Positions 5,312 through 14,800 of a stretch of DNA of 24,116 nt are shown in pieces. The translations under genes and the position numbers were made by a program. Under the pieces are notes generated by a model. The model searched no databases. It was given only the letters and a program-made list of their open reading frames with translations, and had not been told where the DNA came from. Source of the stretch: JBCCYM01 sp039190005 (GTDB lineage: Bacteria > Pseudomonadota > Gammaproteobacteria > UBA12402); assembly GCA_039190005.1 (NCBI GenBank), contig JBCCYM010000020.1, positions 1-24,116 of the forward strand, in the 5' to 3' direction. Within the stretch, counting starts at the first letter, position 1; every line of letters begins with the position of its first letter.

Positions 5312-7396
5312 TTGTTGAGTAACACAGTGGCTGTCTCGGTTACTGAATTACATGGTGTCGGTTCCAGTTTAGCGTCAAAACTGGAAAAACTCAGTATTTT
5401 CACGGTAAGTGATTTACTGTTTCATTTGCCTTTACGTTATCAGGATCGCACTCGCCTCACCAAATTGGCACATCTTCAACCCGGCAATTATGCCGGTGTT
5501 GAGGGAACTATAGAATCGGTGCAGGTCATTATGGGACGTCGGCGCAGCATGTTGTGCCGTATCAGTGACGGCGGCCATTATTTGCATCTTCGTTTTTTTC
5601 ATTTTTCTTTAGCACAAAAACGGGCCTTAGAAAAAAGTGAACGCTTATATTGTTTTGGCGAAGTACGTTTAAGCAAATACGGATTGGAAATGGTACATCC
5701 ACAATACCGTCTTATTCGTCAGGACGCGATTATACCGGTTGAAGAAACACTGACGGCAATTTATCCGACGGTCAGTGGAATCAGTCAAACCAGCTGGCAA
5801 AAACTGATCAAACAAGCTTTGGATAAAATCGCGCGGGATGAAAGTATTCTTACTGAATTATTACCAGCGGAGATATGTCGCCATTATCAATTTTCATCAA
5901 TAAAACAAGTCTTGCAGTATATTCATCGCCCTCCTCCAGACGCTGACGCGGATTTATTAACCGAAGGTCATCACCCTTATCAAAAACGATTGGCATTTGA
6001 AGAGTTGCTGGCGCATCATCTCAGCCTGCAACAATTACGGCAACGGGCGACAAAATATCCGGCACTGAGTCTGCGGTGTACACAGCAACTCAGTCGTAAA
6101 TTTTTACATCAATTGCCGTTTAAACTGACCAAGGCGCAGCAACGTGTCAATAAAGAAATTCAAGCTGATTTAGAAAAATCTTATCCGATGTTGCGTTTGG
6201 TACAAGGCGATGTCGGTTCCGGTAAAACAGTCATCGCAGCACTGGCCATATTAACGGCGCTAGAACACGGTTGTCAGGCGGCATTAATGGCACCGACAGA
6301 ATTATTAGCCGAGCAACATTACCGTAATTTCGTGCAATGGATGTCGGCACTTGATATTGAAACCGCCTGGTTGAGCAGCAGTTTAACGGCGAAACAAAAA
6401 CGATCAACCTTAGAAAACATTGCCATGGGCAAAGCGCGTTTGGTTATCGGCACCCACGCGCTTTTTCAACAGCAGGTGGTGTTTAAAAAACTCAGTCTAT
6501 TAGTGATTGATGAACAACACCGCTTTGGTGTACATCAACGTTTAGCGCTAAAAGAAAAAGGGGTTTACAAGGATTACCATCCGCATCAATTAATTATGAC
6601 GGCCACGCCCATTCCCCGCACTCTGGCCATGTCGATTTATGCGGATCTCGATGTCTCAATTATTGATGAACTCCCGCCGGGACGCACGCCGATACAAACT
6701 GTTGTGGTTAACAATAATCGCCGTGACGAAGTGATTGAGAGAATACGTCATTTTTGCCGCCAAGGCCATCAAGCCTACTGGGTTTGCACCCTGATTGAGG
6801 AATCAGAAAAATTACAAGCCCAAGCCGCGGAAAATATTGCTGAACAGCTCAAACAGTTATTGCCGGAATTTAGTATTGGCCTGGTTCATGGTCGCTTAGC
6901 TGAAAAAGAACAGGTGATGACTGATTTTAAAAACAAGCAAATCGATTTATTGGTGGCAACAACCGTAATTGAGGTTGGTGTTGATGTACCGAATGCCGGT
7001 TTAATGGTGATTGAAAACGCGGAAAGATTAGGCTTATCGCAATTACATCAATTACGCGGTCGCGTGGGTCGCGGCACAATTGCCAGCCATTGTATTTTAC
7101 TCTATCAAATACCCTTATCTGAAAACGGCAAAAAACGTCTGGCGATCATGCGCCAAACACAAGACGGTTTCCGTATTGCCGAGGAAGATTTAAAAATACG
7201 CGGTCCCGGCGAGGTACTTGGCACCAAGCAAACCGGCATGATTTCGATGCGGGTTGCCAATCTATTACGCGATCAAAAAATGTTGCCGGATGTGCAAAAA
7301 ACAGCGACAACACTTTTACAACACCACCCTCAGCAGGCAAGCGCTATTGTTTCACGCTGGTTGCCGGAGATGGCTGAATATTACGCCAGTGTTTAG
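5312..7396 (+). CDS. recG: ATP-dependent DNA helicase RecG
   Basis: RecG reverses stalled replication forks and processes Holliday junctions. The 694 residues match the usual length (E. coli 693). The N-terminal wedge/OB domain spans about 55-150. Helicase motifs follow in order: Walker A GDVGSGKT (299-306), DEQH (400-403), TATPIPRT (430 on), then TTVIEVGVDVPNA and QLRGRVGRG in the second RecA-like domain. The start is uncertain: TTG at 5312 or 5315, or GTG at 5327. Only the GTG would leave a short, E. coli-like N-terminus; none has a good Shine-Dalgarno, which fits translational coupling to the VOC gene. It ends just before a palindromic repeat. Confidence 0.97.
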   Translation: MLSNTVAVSVTELHGVGSSLASKLEKLSIFTVSDLLFHLPLRYQDRTRLTKLAHLQPGNYAGVEGTIESVQVIMGRRRSMLCRISDGGHYLHLRFFHFSLAQKRALEKSERLYCFGEVRLSKYGLEMVHPQYRLIRQDAIIPVEETLTAIYPTVSGISQTSWQKLIKQALDKIARDESILTELLPAEICRHYQFSSIKQVLQYIHRPPPDADADLLTEGHHPYQKRLAFEELLAHHLSLQQLRQRATKYPALSLRCTQQLSRKFLHQLPFKLTKAQQRVNKEIQADLEKSYPMLRLVQGDVGSGKTVIAALAILTALEHGCQAALMAPTELLAEQHYRNFVQWMSALDIETAWLSSSLTAKQKRSTLENIAMGKARLVIGTHALFQQQVVFKKLSLLVIDEQHRFGVHQRLALKEKGVYKDYHPHQLIMTATPIPRTLAMSIYADLDVSIIDELPPGRTPIQTVVVNNNRRDEVIERIRHFCRQGHQAYWVCTLIEESEKLQAQAAENIAEQLKQLLPEFSIGLVHGRLAEKEQVMTDFKNKQIDLLVATTVIEVGVDVPNAGLMVIENAERLGLSQLHQLRGRVGRGTIASHCILLYQIPLSENGKKRLAIMRQTQDGFRIAEEDLKIRGPGEVLGTKQTGMISMRVANLLRDQKMLPDVQKTATTLLQHHPQQASAIVSRWLPEMAEYYASV

Positions 7397-7410
7397 TTAT
7401 CAGTGTATTC

Positions 7411-7440
7411 CTGTCATTCCCGCCTGGGCGGGAATGACAG
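7411..7440. repeat. perfect 30-bp palindromic repeat between convergent genes
   Basis: CTGTCATTCCCGC pairs with GCGGGAATGACAG around CTGG. This is the bare core of the dispersed ATTCCC/GGGAAT repeat seen at 1247 and 2573. It lies 15 nt after recG and 33 nt from the dps stop, so it may serve as a bidirectional terminator despite lacking a U run. Confidence 0.7.
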
Positions 7441-7472
7441 GGGAAAATACTCGAACAGCTGGACTGATGACG

Positions 7473-7889
7473 CTATTTCAAATAACTTGCCAACATCCAG
7501 ATTTGTTTTTCGTGGTAGACAATGCGACCTTCAATCAACTCTTCTGTACCTATATCAACGCCATCGTCTAATAAGGTATGCAGCTGTCTGTTAAGCGCCA
7601 CATGATCATCATGCAAGTCTTGTACCATCTTATTGCTATCTAAACTGTGATCAGCATCGCTAACCGTTTTAATGGCATCGAATGCTTTAAAAGTGGCATC
7701 GACTTTGTCGCCAAGCATCCGAACGCGTTCAGCAATTTCATCAACGGCATCAGCCAATGCTTCATATTGCTCTTCAAATACGCCATGAAGCGCGAAAAAA
7801 TCTTTTCCTTCAACATTCCAATGATAATTCTGCGTTTTTAAATAAAGCGCGTAAGTATCCGCCAGGACAATTTTAAGTTTTTCAATCAT
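7473..7889 (-). CDS. dps: Dps-family mini-ferritin
   Basis: A 138-residue ferritin-like protein. Dps dodecamers store iron, consume peroxide and protect DNA in stress and stationary phase. The diagnostic segment NYHWNVEGKDFFALHG gives ferroxidase ligands His23 and His35; Glu39, Asp50 and Glu54 (IAER) complete the intersubunit site. There is no long Lys-rich N-terminal tail, so direct DNA binding as in E. coli Dps is less likely. I chose the ATG at 7887-7889 because AGAGGT lies just upstream; the in-frame GTG three codons earlier overlaps that Shine-Dalgarno. The gene lies downstream of spoT on the same strand but has its own strong -10. Confidence 0.93.
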   Translation of the reverse strand: MIEKLKIVLADTYALYLKTQNYHWNVEGKDFFALHGVFEEQYEALADAVDEIAERVRMLGDKVDATFKAFDAIKTVSDADHSLDSNKMVQDLHDDHVALNRQLHTLLDDGVDIGTEELIEGRIVYHEKQIWMLASYLK

Positions 7890-7926
7890 GTTAATCACCT
7901 CTTACATTTATTTTGTTTGGGAATTT

Positions 7927-7935
7927 ATTATAGCA
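7927..7935 (-). promoter_or_regulatory. extended -10 promoter of dps
   Basis: On the minus strand TGCTATAAT is a perfect extended -10 with no good -35, spaced to start transcription about 30 nt before the dps ATG. Extended -10 promoters with a C before TATAAT are also favoured by sigma-S, which would suit a stationary-phase ferritin; that part is inference. Confidence 0.5.
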
Positions 7936-7967
7936 TAGCATGGATACACATCGCAGCGCGAAAACTG

Positions 7968-10112
7968 TTATTCTTTGTAACGTGTGACCCTCATCACTGT
8001 ATTCAATTTCTTCAGATGACGAATAACATCAGCTAAATGGGCGCGACCGTGTACGCTAATAATGACATCGCTGATACCACTATCACCCTTTTCTTGCTTG
8101 ATAGTAATATCAATAATATCGGATTGCTGTTCGGTAATCGCCGACGCGATCTCGGCGAGCACGCCGCGTTTATTCAACGCTTTAATTTCAAGTTTCACTT
8201 CAAATCGATCGGTTTCATTCTCGATTTCCCAGCGCAAGGGGATACATTTTTCCGGCTGGCGATACAAAGCGATCAATTTACTACAGTTCTCACGATGCAC
8301 AGTAATACCTTTGCCGCCAGTCAACACACCTTCTATGAGATCGCCGGGAATAGGATAACAACATTTGGCAAAACTTAATATCATCCCTGTTGTGCCTTTG
8401 ATGGCAAAAGGTTTTATGTTTTTAATAGGCGAACCATCCGCCGATAGCGCCGGCTCACCAATCTCCAGTTGATGCGCGACCAATTGCGGCATTTGATTAC
8501 CTAAGCCAATCTGTTCTAACAAATCATCAGCGGTATCGACATTCATCTGTTTTAACAAGGGCGCGAATTTGACATCATCGAGCTGATTAATATCGATGGC
8601 GCTGTTATCTAGTGCGCCGGCAAGCAAATGATGGCCGAGTTTAATTGATTCTTCACGTTTTCTGCTTTTCAAAAAATGGCGAATGGCGCTACGCGCTTTG
8701 CCGGTGACCACAAAATCAAGCCAGCTTGGATCGGGTTGACTGCCAGGCACTGTAATCACTTCGATCGTCTGACCGTTTTGCAGCGGCGTACTCAATGATG
8801 CCAATCGACGATCAATTTTAGCAATCGCGCAGTTGTTACCCACTTCAGTGTGTATCGAGTAAGCAAAATCTATCGGCGTTGAATCCCTAGGCAACTTGAT
8901 AATATCGCCTTTCGGGGTAAAGACATAGATTTCATCAGGAAATAGATCGAATTTAACACTTTCAATAAAATCGAGCGATGAGGTCGTACTGCTTTGGATA
9001 TGCAACACATTTTCAATCCACTCTCTCGTTTGAATTTGTGAGCTATCCATGTTTTTATTTTTCCTCTTAGATTTCGACTTAGCTTTATAAAGCCAATGCG
9101 CCGCGATACCTTTTTCAGCGACCTGATCCATTTCAACTGTGCGTATCTGCACTTCCAGAGGCACGCCATACGGACCAAATAAGGTGGTATGCAAGCACTG
9201 ATAACCATTCGCTTTGGGAATGGCAATAAAATCTTTAAATCGCTCGGCAACCGGTTTATACAAGCCATGCACCAGTCCAAGCACGCGATAACAGCTATCA
9301 ATGTCTTCAACAATAATACGGCAGGCATAAATATCCATCACTTCGGAAAAACGTAATCCTTTATCACGCATTTTACGGTAAATACTATACAGATGCTTTT
9401 CGCGACCAAATAAACGAATATAGTTTAATTTTGTTTTTTTAAAACCGGCTTTGAGTGACTTCTCAATAGCGCTGATGACATTTTTGCGATTACCATGCGT
9501 TTTTTTAACCGCCTGTTTCAGTGCCGTGTAGCGATGCGGATACATTGCCGCGAAACCTAAATCTTCAAATTCCACCATAAAATTATACATACCGATACGA
9601 TTGGCAATCGGCGCGTAAATATCTAAGGTTTCACGGGCAATTCTCCGTTTTTTTGTTGGATTAAGATGTCCTAGGGTTTGCATATTATGCAAGCGATCCG
9701 CGAGTTTTATCAGAATCACTCGAATATCCTTGGTCATCGCCAGCATCATTTTACGAAAACTCTCCGCTTGCGCTTCGGCCTTGGTTTCAAAGTTGATTCG
9801 GGTTAATTTGGTGACGCCATCGACTAACTCAAACACTTCTTTACCAAAAAGGTCTTTCATCTGTTGTTCATCCGCTTCCGTATCTTCTAGCACATCGTGT
9901 AATAAGGCCGCGATGATGGTTTTACTGTCCAAACGCATTTCAGCCAGCGTTTTGGCGACCGCTACGGGATGAATAATATAAGGCTCACCGGAATGGCGAG
10001 TTTGGGTGGCATGCATTTTTTTAGCAAAGAGAAAAGCTGATCTCACCTCATCGACAGTCGCGTCGTCGAGATATTTTTTCAGTTCTTTGCCCAGTTCTTT
10101 GAATTCAGACAT
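7968..10112 (-). CDS. spoT: bifunctional (p)ppGpp synthetase/hydrolase SpoT/Rel
   Basis: Makes and breaks the alarmone (p)ppGpp. From the ATG at 10110-10112 it has 714 residues (E. coli SpoT 702). The hydrolase HD domain is intact: RHSGEPYIIHP near 40-50, HDVLEDT near 72-78 and ADRLHN near 138-143. The synthetase domain (about 225-345) has GREKHLYSIY, DIYACRIIV and RFKDFIAIPKANGYQ. The RFKD form is the RXKD signature of bifunctional Rel/SpoT enzymes rather than the EXDD of RelA. A TGS domain (VFTPKGDIIKLPRDSTPIDF) and a C-terminal ACT domain follow. A TTG two codons earlier is possible, but neither start has a strong Shine-Dalgarno. rpoZ lies upstream on the same strand, the usual gammaproteobacterial order, here separated by 242 nt containing a repeat hairpin. 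Confidence 0.96.
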   Translation of the reverse strand: MSEFKELGKELKKYLDDATVDEVRSAFLFAKKMHATQTRHSGEPYIIHPVAVAKTLAEMRLDSKTIIAALLHDVLEDTEADEQQMKDLFGKEVFELVDGVTKLTRINFETKAEAQAESFRKMMLAMTKDIRVILIKLADRLHNMQTLGHLNPTKKRRIARETLDIYAPIANRIGMYNFMVEFEDLGFAAMYPHRYTALKQAVKKTHGNRKNVISAIEKSLKAGFKKTKLNYIRLFGREKHLYSIYRKMRDKGLRFSEVMDIYACRIIVEDIDSCYRVLGLVHGLYKPVAERFKDFIAIPKANGYQCLHTTLFGPYGVPLEVQIRTVEMDQVAEKGIAAHWLYKAKSKSKRKNKNMDSSQIQTREWIENVLHIQSSTTSSLDFIESVKFDLFPDEIYVFTPKGDIIKLPRDSTPIDFAYSIHTEVGNNCAIAKIDRRLASLSTPLQNGQTIEVITVPGSQPDPSWLDFVVTGKARSAIRHFLKSRKREESIKLGHHLLAGALDNSAIDINQLDDVKFAPLLKQMNVDTADDLLEQIGLGNQMPQLVAHQLEIGEPALSADGSPIKNIKPFAIKGTTGMILSFAKCCYPIPGDLIEGVLTGGKGITVHRENCSKLIALYRQPEKCIPLRWEIENETDRFEVKLEIKALNKRGVLAEIASAITEQQSDIIDITIKQEKGDSGISDVIISVHGRAHLADVIRHLKKLNTVMRVTRYKE

Positions 10113-10177
10113 TGGCAAGCGCTTACTCTATGGGTTCATGTCTATACTTATCGCACTTGAAACTAAAAACCACAGTG

Positions 10178-10263
10178 GGTCCCTGAGCTTGTCGAAGGGG
10201 CGAAGGCTTGATCGCCCTCTTCGACAGGCTCAGGGACCACCCTTCGATAGACTCGAGGATCAC
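10178..10263. repeat. repeat hairpin between rpoZ and spoT
   Basis: GGTCCCTGAGC...GTCGAAG (10178-10197) and its near-perfect inverse CTTCGACAGGCTCAGGGACC (10219-10238) can form a stem of about 20 bp with one mismatch. A degenerate extra unit continues to about 10263. It belongs to the same TTCGACAAGCTCAGG family as the repeats at 1142, 2606 and 4547. In the rpoZ-spoT transcript it would be a stable hairpin 117 nt past the rpoZ stop. Confidence 0.75.
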
Positions 10264-10354
10264 ATCCGACCGGTTTTTAGATTAAAAAAATGCGAGCAAT
10301 GTACTTCTGTGGCTAAAATTCTACCAAAGGCAAATAAATCAACAGCCGTAATAC

Positions 10355-10693
10355 TTAGGTTTTATCTTCAGTTGATGGCATAGCTGTTTGCTCAGGACTT
10401 GCATCAGACTCAGTTTTTTCGTCCGCTTTTTCTTCTTGCTCAACCGTAATTTCTTCTTGAGAGAAAAACGCCTCATCGGCCAGCGCCTTAGCGCTTTTAG
10501 GCTGATTTTGTTCCGGCAGCACACCCTCAGCAATTTCACGCAACGCGACGACTGTCGGTTTATCATCATCCCAAGCGACTCTCGCATCACCACCACGCGA
10601 TAACTGACGCGCCCGTTTTGTTGCCATCAATGTCAGTTTAAAACGATTATTGTCAACTTTCGGTAAACAATCTTCTACTGTGACTCTTGCCAT
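10355..10693 (-). CDS. rpoZ: DNA-directed RNA polymerase subunit omega
   Basis: The omega subunit helps fold and assemble beta' and mediates ppGpp binding to RNA polymerase. The N-terminal half is typical: MARVTVEDCLPKVDNNRFKL, ATKRARQLSRGG, then DDKPTVVALREIAEG. The 112-residue length exceeds E. coli's 91 because of a Glu/Lys/Ser/Thr-rich, low-complexity acidic tail from about residue 75. The ATG has AGAGG upstream. gmk, the usual upstream neighbour, is absent; a 459-nt gap without an intact gene precedes it. Candidate -10 hexamers TACAAT (10725-10730 and 10712-10717 on the minus strand) could start its transcript. Its product and that of spoT act in the same ppGpp response. Confidence 0.95.
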   Translation of the reverse strand: MARVTVEDCLPKVDNNRFKLTLMATKRARQLSRGGDARVAWDDDKPTVVALREIAEGVLPEQNQPKSAKALADEAFFSQEEITVEQEEKADEKTESDASPEQTAMPSTEDKT

Positions 10694-10840
10694 ATTAAAC
10701 CTCTAACTAGTATTGTAATGGGTTATTGTAACATAGTTTTAAATCATAATGGAAGTTAAATTGCGCTTTTATGATTGGTTTTTCGCTTTAATCCCCCCTG
10801 AAAGCAGGGATCTTCAATAGGCTTTACTGATAGCTAAAGC

Positions 10841-11168
10841 TTAGTTTGTTGTGTCCGGCATTACTGTAAGTGTTTGAACAATGACTAATGATGTAATGGT
10901 AGCATTTTTATCAATAGAATTAATATTATTAAAACCACCGATCATTGATCATCCAACCGTTGGATCATATTTACTCACAACATCCGAAAGCGAAATTATT
11001 CTTAACGTGGACATACAAATTATAACTTGAAGAAGCAGCTAAAGTCAGTTTACTATTTCCCCAGCACAAGCTATTGTCACCCCCACTTGGAAGTGTAGGC
11101 AATGTGATTTTAGTAATTTGGGTTTCCCCCCCCTCAAAATCGCAAAATTTATTTACATTTCTATTATC
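10841..11168 (-). other. possible gene relics in the gap upstream of rpoZ
   Basis: The gap 10694-11152 has no intact gene. On the minus strand one 65-codon frame (11168 down to the stop at 10971) reads protein-like, with phrases such as ITLPTLPSGG, LCWGNSKLTLAASSSYNLY and VHVKNNFAFGCC, but has no credible start and overlaps the end of the glycosylase gene. From 10978 another frame begins GTG (SKYDPTVG), meets TGA, then runs ATG at 10945 to a stop at 10841 (34 residues). I recognise no family. They may be fragments of one decayed gene or chance. A near-perfect palindrome lies at 10948-10968. Confidence 0.3.
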
Positions 11169-11809
11169 TTAAAATTCTTCACCCGCTGACGCAAAGGATT
11201 ACGAGTACAATAATGCGCGTGATGGTAATCAATAAAACGATAAGGCAGATGCGGATCACGATGTTTAGCAATACCTAAACGGGTAGTCTGGATAATTTTT
11301 TGGGTCTGATAAGCTGTTTCGGCAATGTAAAAATTTTTTTGATCAAACTGTTGTTGGTCCCACCGCTTAACCTTTAAATGCAATGAACGACACAACAAGG
11401 TTTGACCACTACAGAGTTTTTCTTTTTCTCTTTTTCGACCATTCACCGGATTCAACGTCCGCATGATTGCGATGGTTTCGGCATCGCCTAAGGCCAAAGC
11501 TGATTTAATCAGCACCGCGTTGCCTTCGCCTTGACAGCTGATGTTTAAAGAATCCCCACCTCGCGCGTAATACATGTATATTGTACCTGGTGGCATAAAT
11601 AAGGCTTTACGCTTTTCAGTATAACCCAAAGAAGCATGACTGGCTTTTTCATGCTGATAGTAAGCTTCTGTTTCAATAATCCGAGCGGATAACCAATAGC
11701 GTTGATAACGCGCGTAAATGACTTTACCCAACAGCGCTTGAGCCACTTCACAAGTATCACGATCAAAAAAATCAGCATCGAGCATGGTGTTAGGTGGAAT
11801 GACTCCCAC
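11153..11809 (-). CDS. 3-methyladenine DNA glycosylase (AAG/MPG family)
   Basis: A 218-residue base-excision repair enzyme that removes alkylated purines (3-methyladenine, hypoxanthine and others) from DNA. Family landmarks: FFDRDTCEVAQALLGK at the N-terminus; IIETEAYYQHEKASHA containing the Glu that activates water and the base-contacting Tyr; FMPPGTIYMYYARGG; and LNISCQGEGNAVLIKSA. The frame opens at GTG 11807-11809; an ATG at 11783-11785 would give 210 residues and also spare the conserved region. It begins 34 nt after the rpoC stop with no terminator between, so it may be read through from the polymerase operon. It sits where rpsL is normally found. Confidence 0.92.
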   Translation of the reverse strand: MGVIPPNTMLDADFFDRDTCEVAQALLGKVIYARYQRYWLSARIIETEAYYQHEKASHASLGYTEKRKALFMPPGTIYMYYARGGDSLNISCQGEGNAVLIKSALALGDAETIAIMRTLNPVNGRKREKEKLCSGQTLLCRSLHLKVKRWDQQQFDQKNFYIAETAYQTQKIIQTTRLGIAKHRDPHLPYRFIDYHHAHYCTRNPLRQRVKNFKIIEM

Positions 11810-11843
11810 GACTCACTGTTTTAGTAAATAGTCAGCACATCAA

Positions 11844-14800
11844 TTACTTTGTCTCCCCACCAATATCTTCCTGCTGTAACGATTCTCTCAAGGCGGATTC
11901 AACATCAATCACAGAAGGCGCTGATTGCGCTTTAGCGTTCTGTTGTTCAGCTTTACGTTCGCGATGATAGACAAAACCTGTACCTGCGGGAATTAAACGA
12001 CCGACACAGACATTTTCTTTCAAACCACGTAAATGATCGAGCTTACCGGACATTGCCGCTTCCGTCAGTACCCGTGTTGTTTCCTGGAAAGACGCCGCGG
12101 ATAAGAATGATTCCGTCGCGAGCGATGCTTTGGTAATACCGAGCAGTACTGGTTTGAATTCAGCTGGCGTTTTGCCGGCGGCTAAAAGCTCATCATTTTT
12201 ATCCAGCACTCGACTTACTTCAATTTGTTCATCTTTAAGAAAGCTTGAATCACCAGGTATTGTGATAATACATTTGCGCAGCATCTGCTTGATCATCACT
12301 TCAATATGTTTATCATTGATCTTCACACCTTGTAAACGGTAGACATCCTGCACCTCGTTGACAATATATCTTGCTAAGGTTTCAACACCTTGTAACCGCA
12401 AAATATCGTGGGGATTAAGTTCACCATCAACAATAATATCACCCTTGCTGATAAACTCACCTTCAACCACGCCGATTTGCCGCCATTTAGGAATAAGTTG
12501 TTCCCAAGTCGCGCCATTTTCAGCAGTCAATACTAAACGACGTTTGCCGCGTGATTCACGACCAAAACCAACTACCCCTGAAATTTCCGCCAGGATTGCC
12601 GATTCTTTGGGTGAACGCGCCTCAAACAAATCAGCCACACGCGGTAAACCACCGGTAATATCACGGGTTTTAGAGCTCTCTTGCGGGATACGCGCAATCA
12701 CATCACCGACTTTAACCTGAGCGCCATCATCCAAATTAATGACCGCGCCATTCTGCATGAAATAATGCGCCGGCACCGAACCATGAACCATTAAGTCTTT
12801 ACCTTTTTTGTCGACAATCTGAATCATTGGTTTCAGTTCTTTACCCGCGGCACTGCTTTGTCCGGCATCAATGACCACAATACTGCTTAAGCCAGTCACT
12901 TCATCGGTTTGATGGGTAACCGTCAGACCTTCAACAAAATCAACCAGTTTAATTTTCCCTTCAACCTCACTGATAACAGGGTGCGTGTGCGGATCCCATG
13001 TGGCGATGGTCTGACCGGTTTCAGCCATGCCGCCCTCAGCCAAACTCAATACCGCGCCATAAGGCAGTTTATAACGTTCTTTTGCTTGACCACGATCATC
13101 CATCACTGATAATTCGCCGGTTCGAGACATTACCACAAATTGACCAGCGGAATTTTCTAATAATTTAATATTATTCAGTTTAATGCGGCCACTGTTTTTA
13201 ACATTAATGCTATTTTCAACCGTGGCACGAGACGCGGCGCCACCGATATGGAAAGTACGCATAGTCAACTGTGTACCCGGTTCACCAATAGACTGGGCGG
13301 CGACAATACCAACAGCTTCACCATCGTTGACCAAGTGCCCTCTCGCTAAATCACGACCATAACAGGCGGAACAAATGCCATAACGTGACTCACAAGTCAG
13401 CGCCGAACGGACTTTCACTTCGTTGATGCCGGCTTCTTCAATTTTTTCAACTAATTTTTCATTTAACAATGTCCCCGCGGGCACAATGACGTCACCGCTT
13501 TCTGAGACACACACATCTTCTACCGTGGTACGTCCCAATATGCGCTCACCCAAGGTCACGACAATGTCGCCACCTTCAATCAAAGAACTCATCACTAAAC
13601 CATTGGACGTGCCGCAATCTTGTTCAACAATCACTAAATCCTGCGCGACATCAACCAGACGACGCGTTAAATAACCTGAGTTTGCCGTTTTCAACGCGGT
13701 ATCGGCAAGACCTTTACGGGCGCCATGAGTTGAAATAAAGTATTGTTGGACATTCAGACCTTCACGGAAACTGGCGGTAATTGGTGTTTCCATAATGGAA
13801 CCGTCTGGTTTTGCCATCAATCCACGCATCCCGGCAAGCTGACGAATTTGAGTCGCGCTACCACGGGCGCCGGAATCTGCCATCATGTAGATGGCATTGA
13901 AAGATTCTTGCGATACTTTTTTACCGTCACTGTCAGTGACTTGTTCTTCGGCAATCCCCATCATCATCTCTTTGGCGACCAGGTCGGTCACATTCGACCA
14001 GATATCAATTGATTTACTGTAACGCTCACCATAGGTTAATAAACCGGTAGAATATTGTTTCTCAATTTCTTTTACTTTATTTTCAGCGTCATGAATAATT
14101 TTTTCTTTATTTTTAGGTACTGTCAGATCATTAATACCAATAGAAATGCCGGAAATTGTGGCATAACGGAAGCCGGTATACATGAGATGATCGGCAAAAA
14201 TAACTGTCGCTTTGAGACCGAGACGACGATAACATAAATCGATCAAACCGGAAATTTGTTTTTTGTCTAGTACCTTATTGACTGCCGCAAAATGTATGCC
14301 TTCCGGTAAAATTTCTGACAAAATGGCACGGCCAACGGTGGTATCGACACGGTAGGTTGTCGCTTCCAACTCGCGCTCGTCGTTGAATAATTTTTCAGTA
14401 ATACGTACTTTAATTTTCGCGTGTAACTCAACCATACCAAGATCAAAGCTACGCTTGACATCATCAACACTGGCAAAGGCCATACCCTCACCTTTGGCGT
14501 TGATTTTCTCCCGAGTCATATAGTAAAGCCCCAAGACAACATCCTGAGAAGGCACAATAATTGGCTCACCATTCGCCGGCGATAACACGTTGTTAGTTGC
14601 CATCATCAATGTCCGCGCTTCGAGTTGCGCTTCCAATGTCAACGGGACATGCACTGCCATTTGGTCACCGTCAAAGTCGGCATTATACGCGGTACACACC
14701 AAAGGATGTAATTGAATCGCCCGACCTTCAATCAAGACCGGTTCAAACGCTTGAATACCCAAGCGATGCAGGGTTGGCGCGCGGTTTAATAACACCGGAT

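Noticed and set aside
7254..7594. Plus-strand frames after recG
   Set aside because: They overlap recG, the palindromic repeat and dps in the wrong frame or strand.
8870..9328. 152-residue frame within spoT
   Set aside because: Same-strand shadow frame of a clear SpoT coding sequence.
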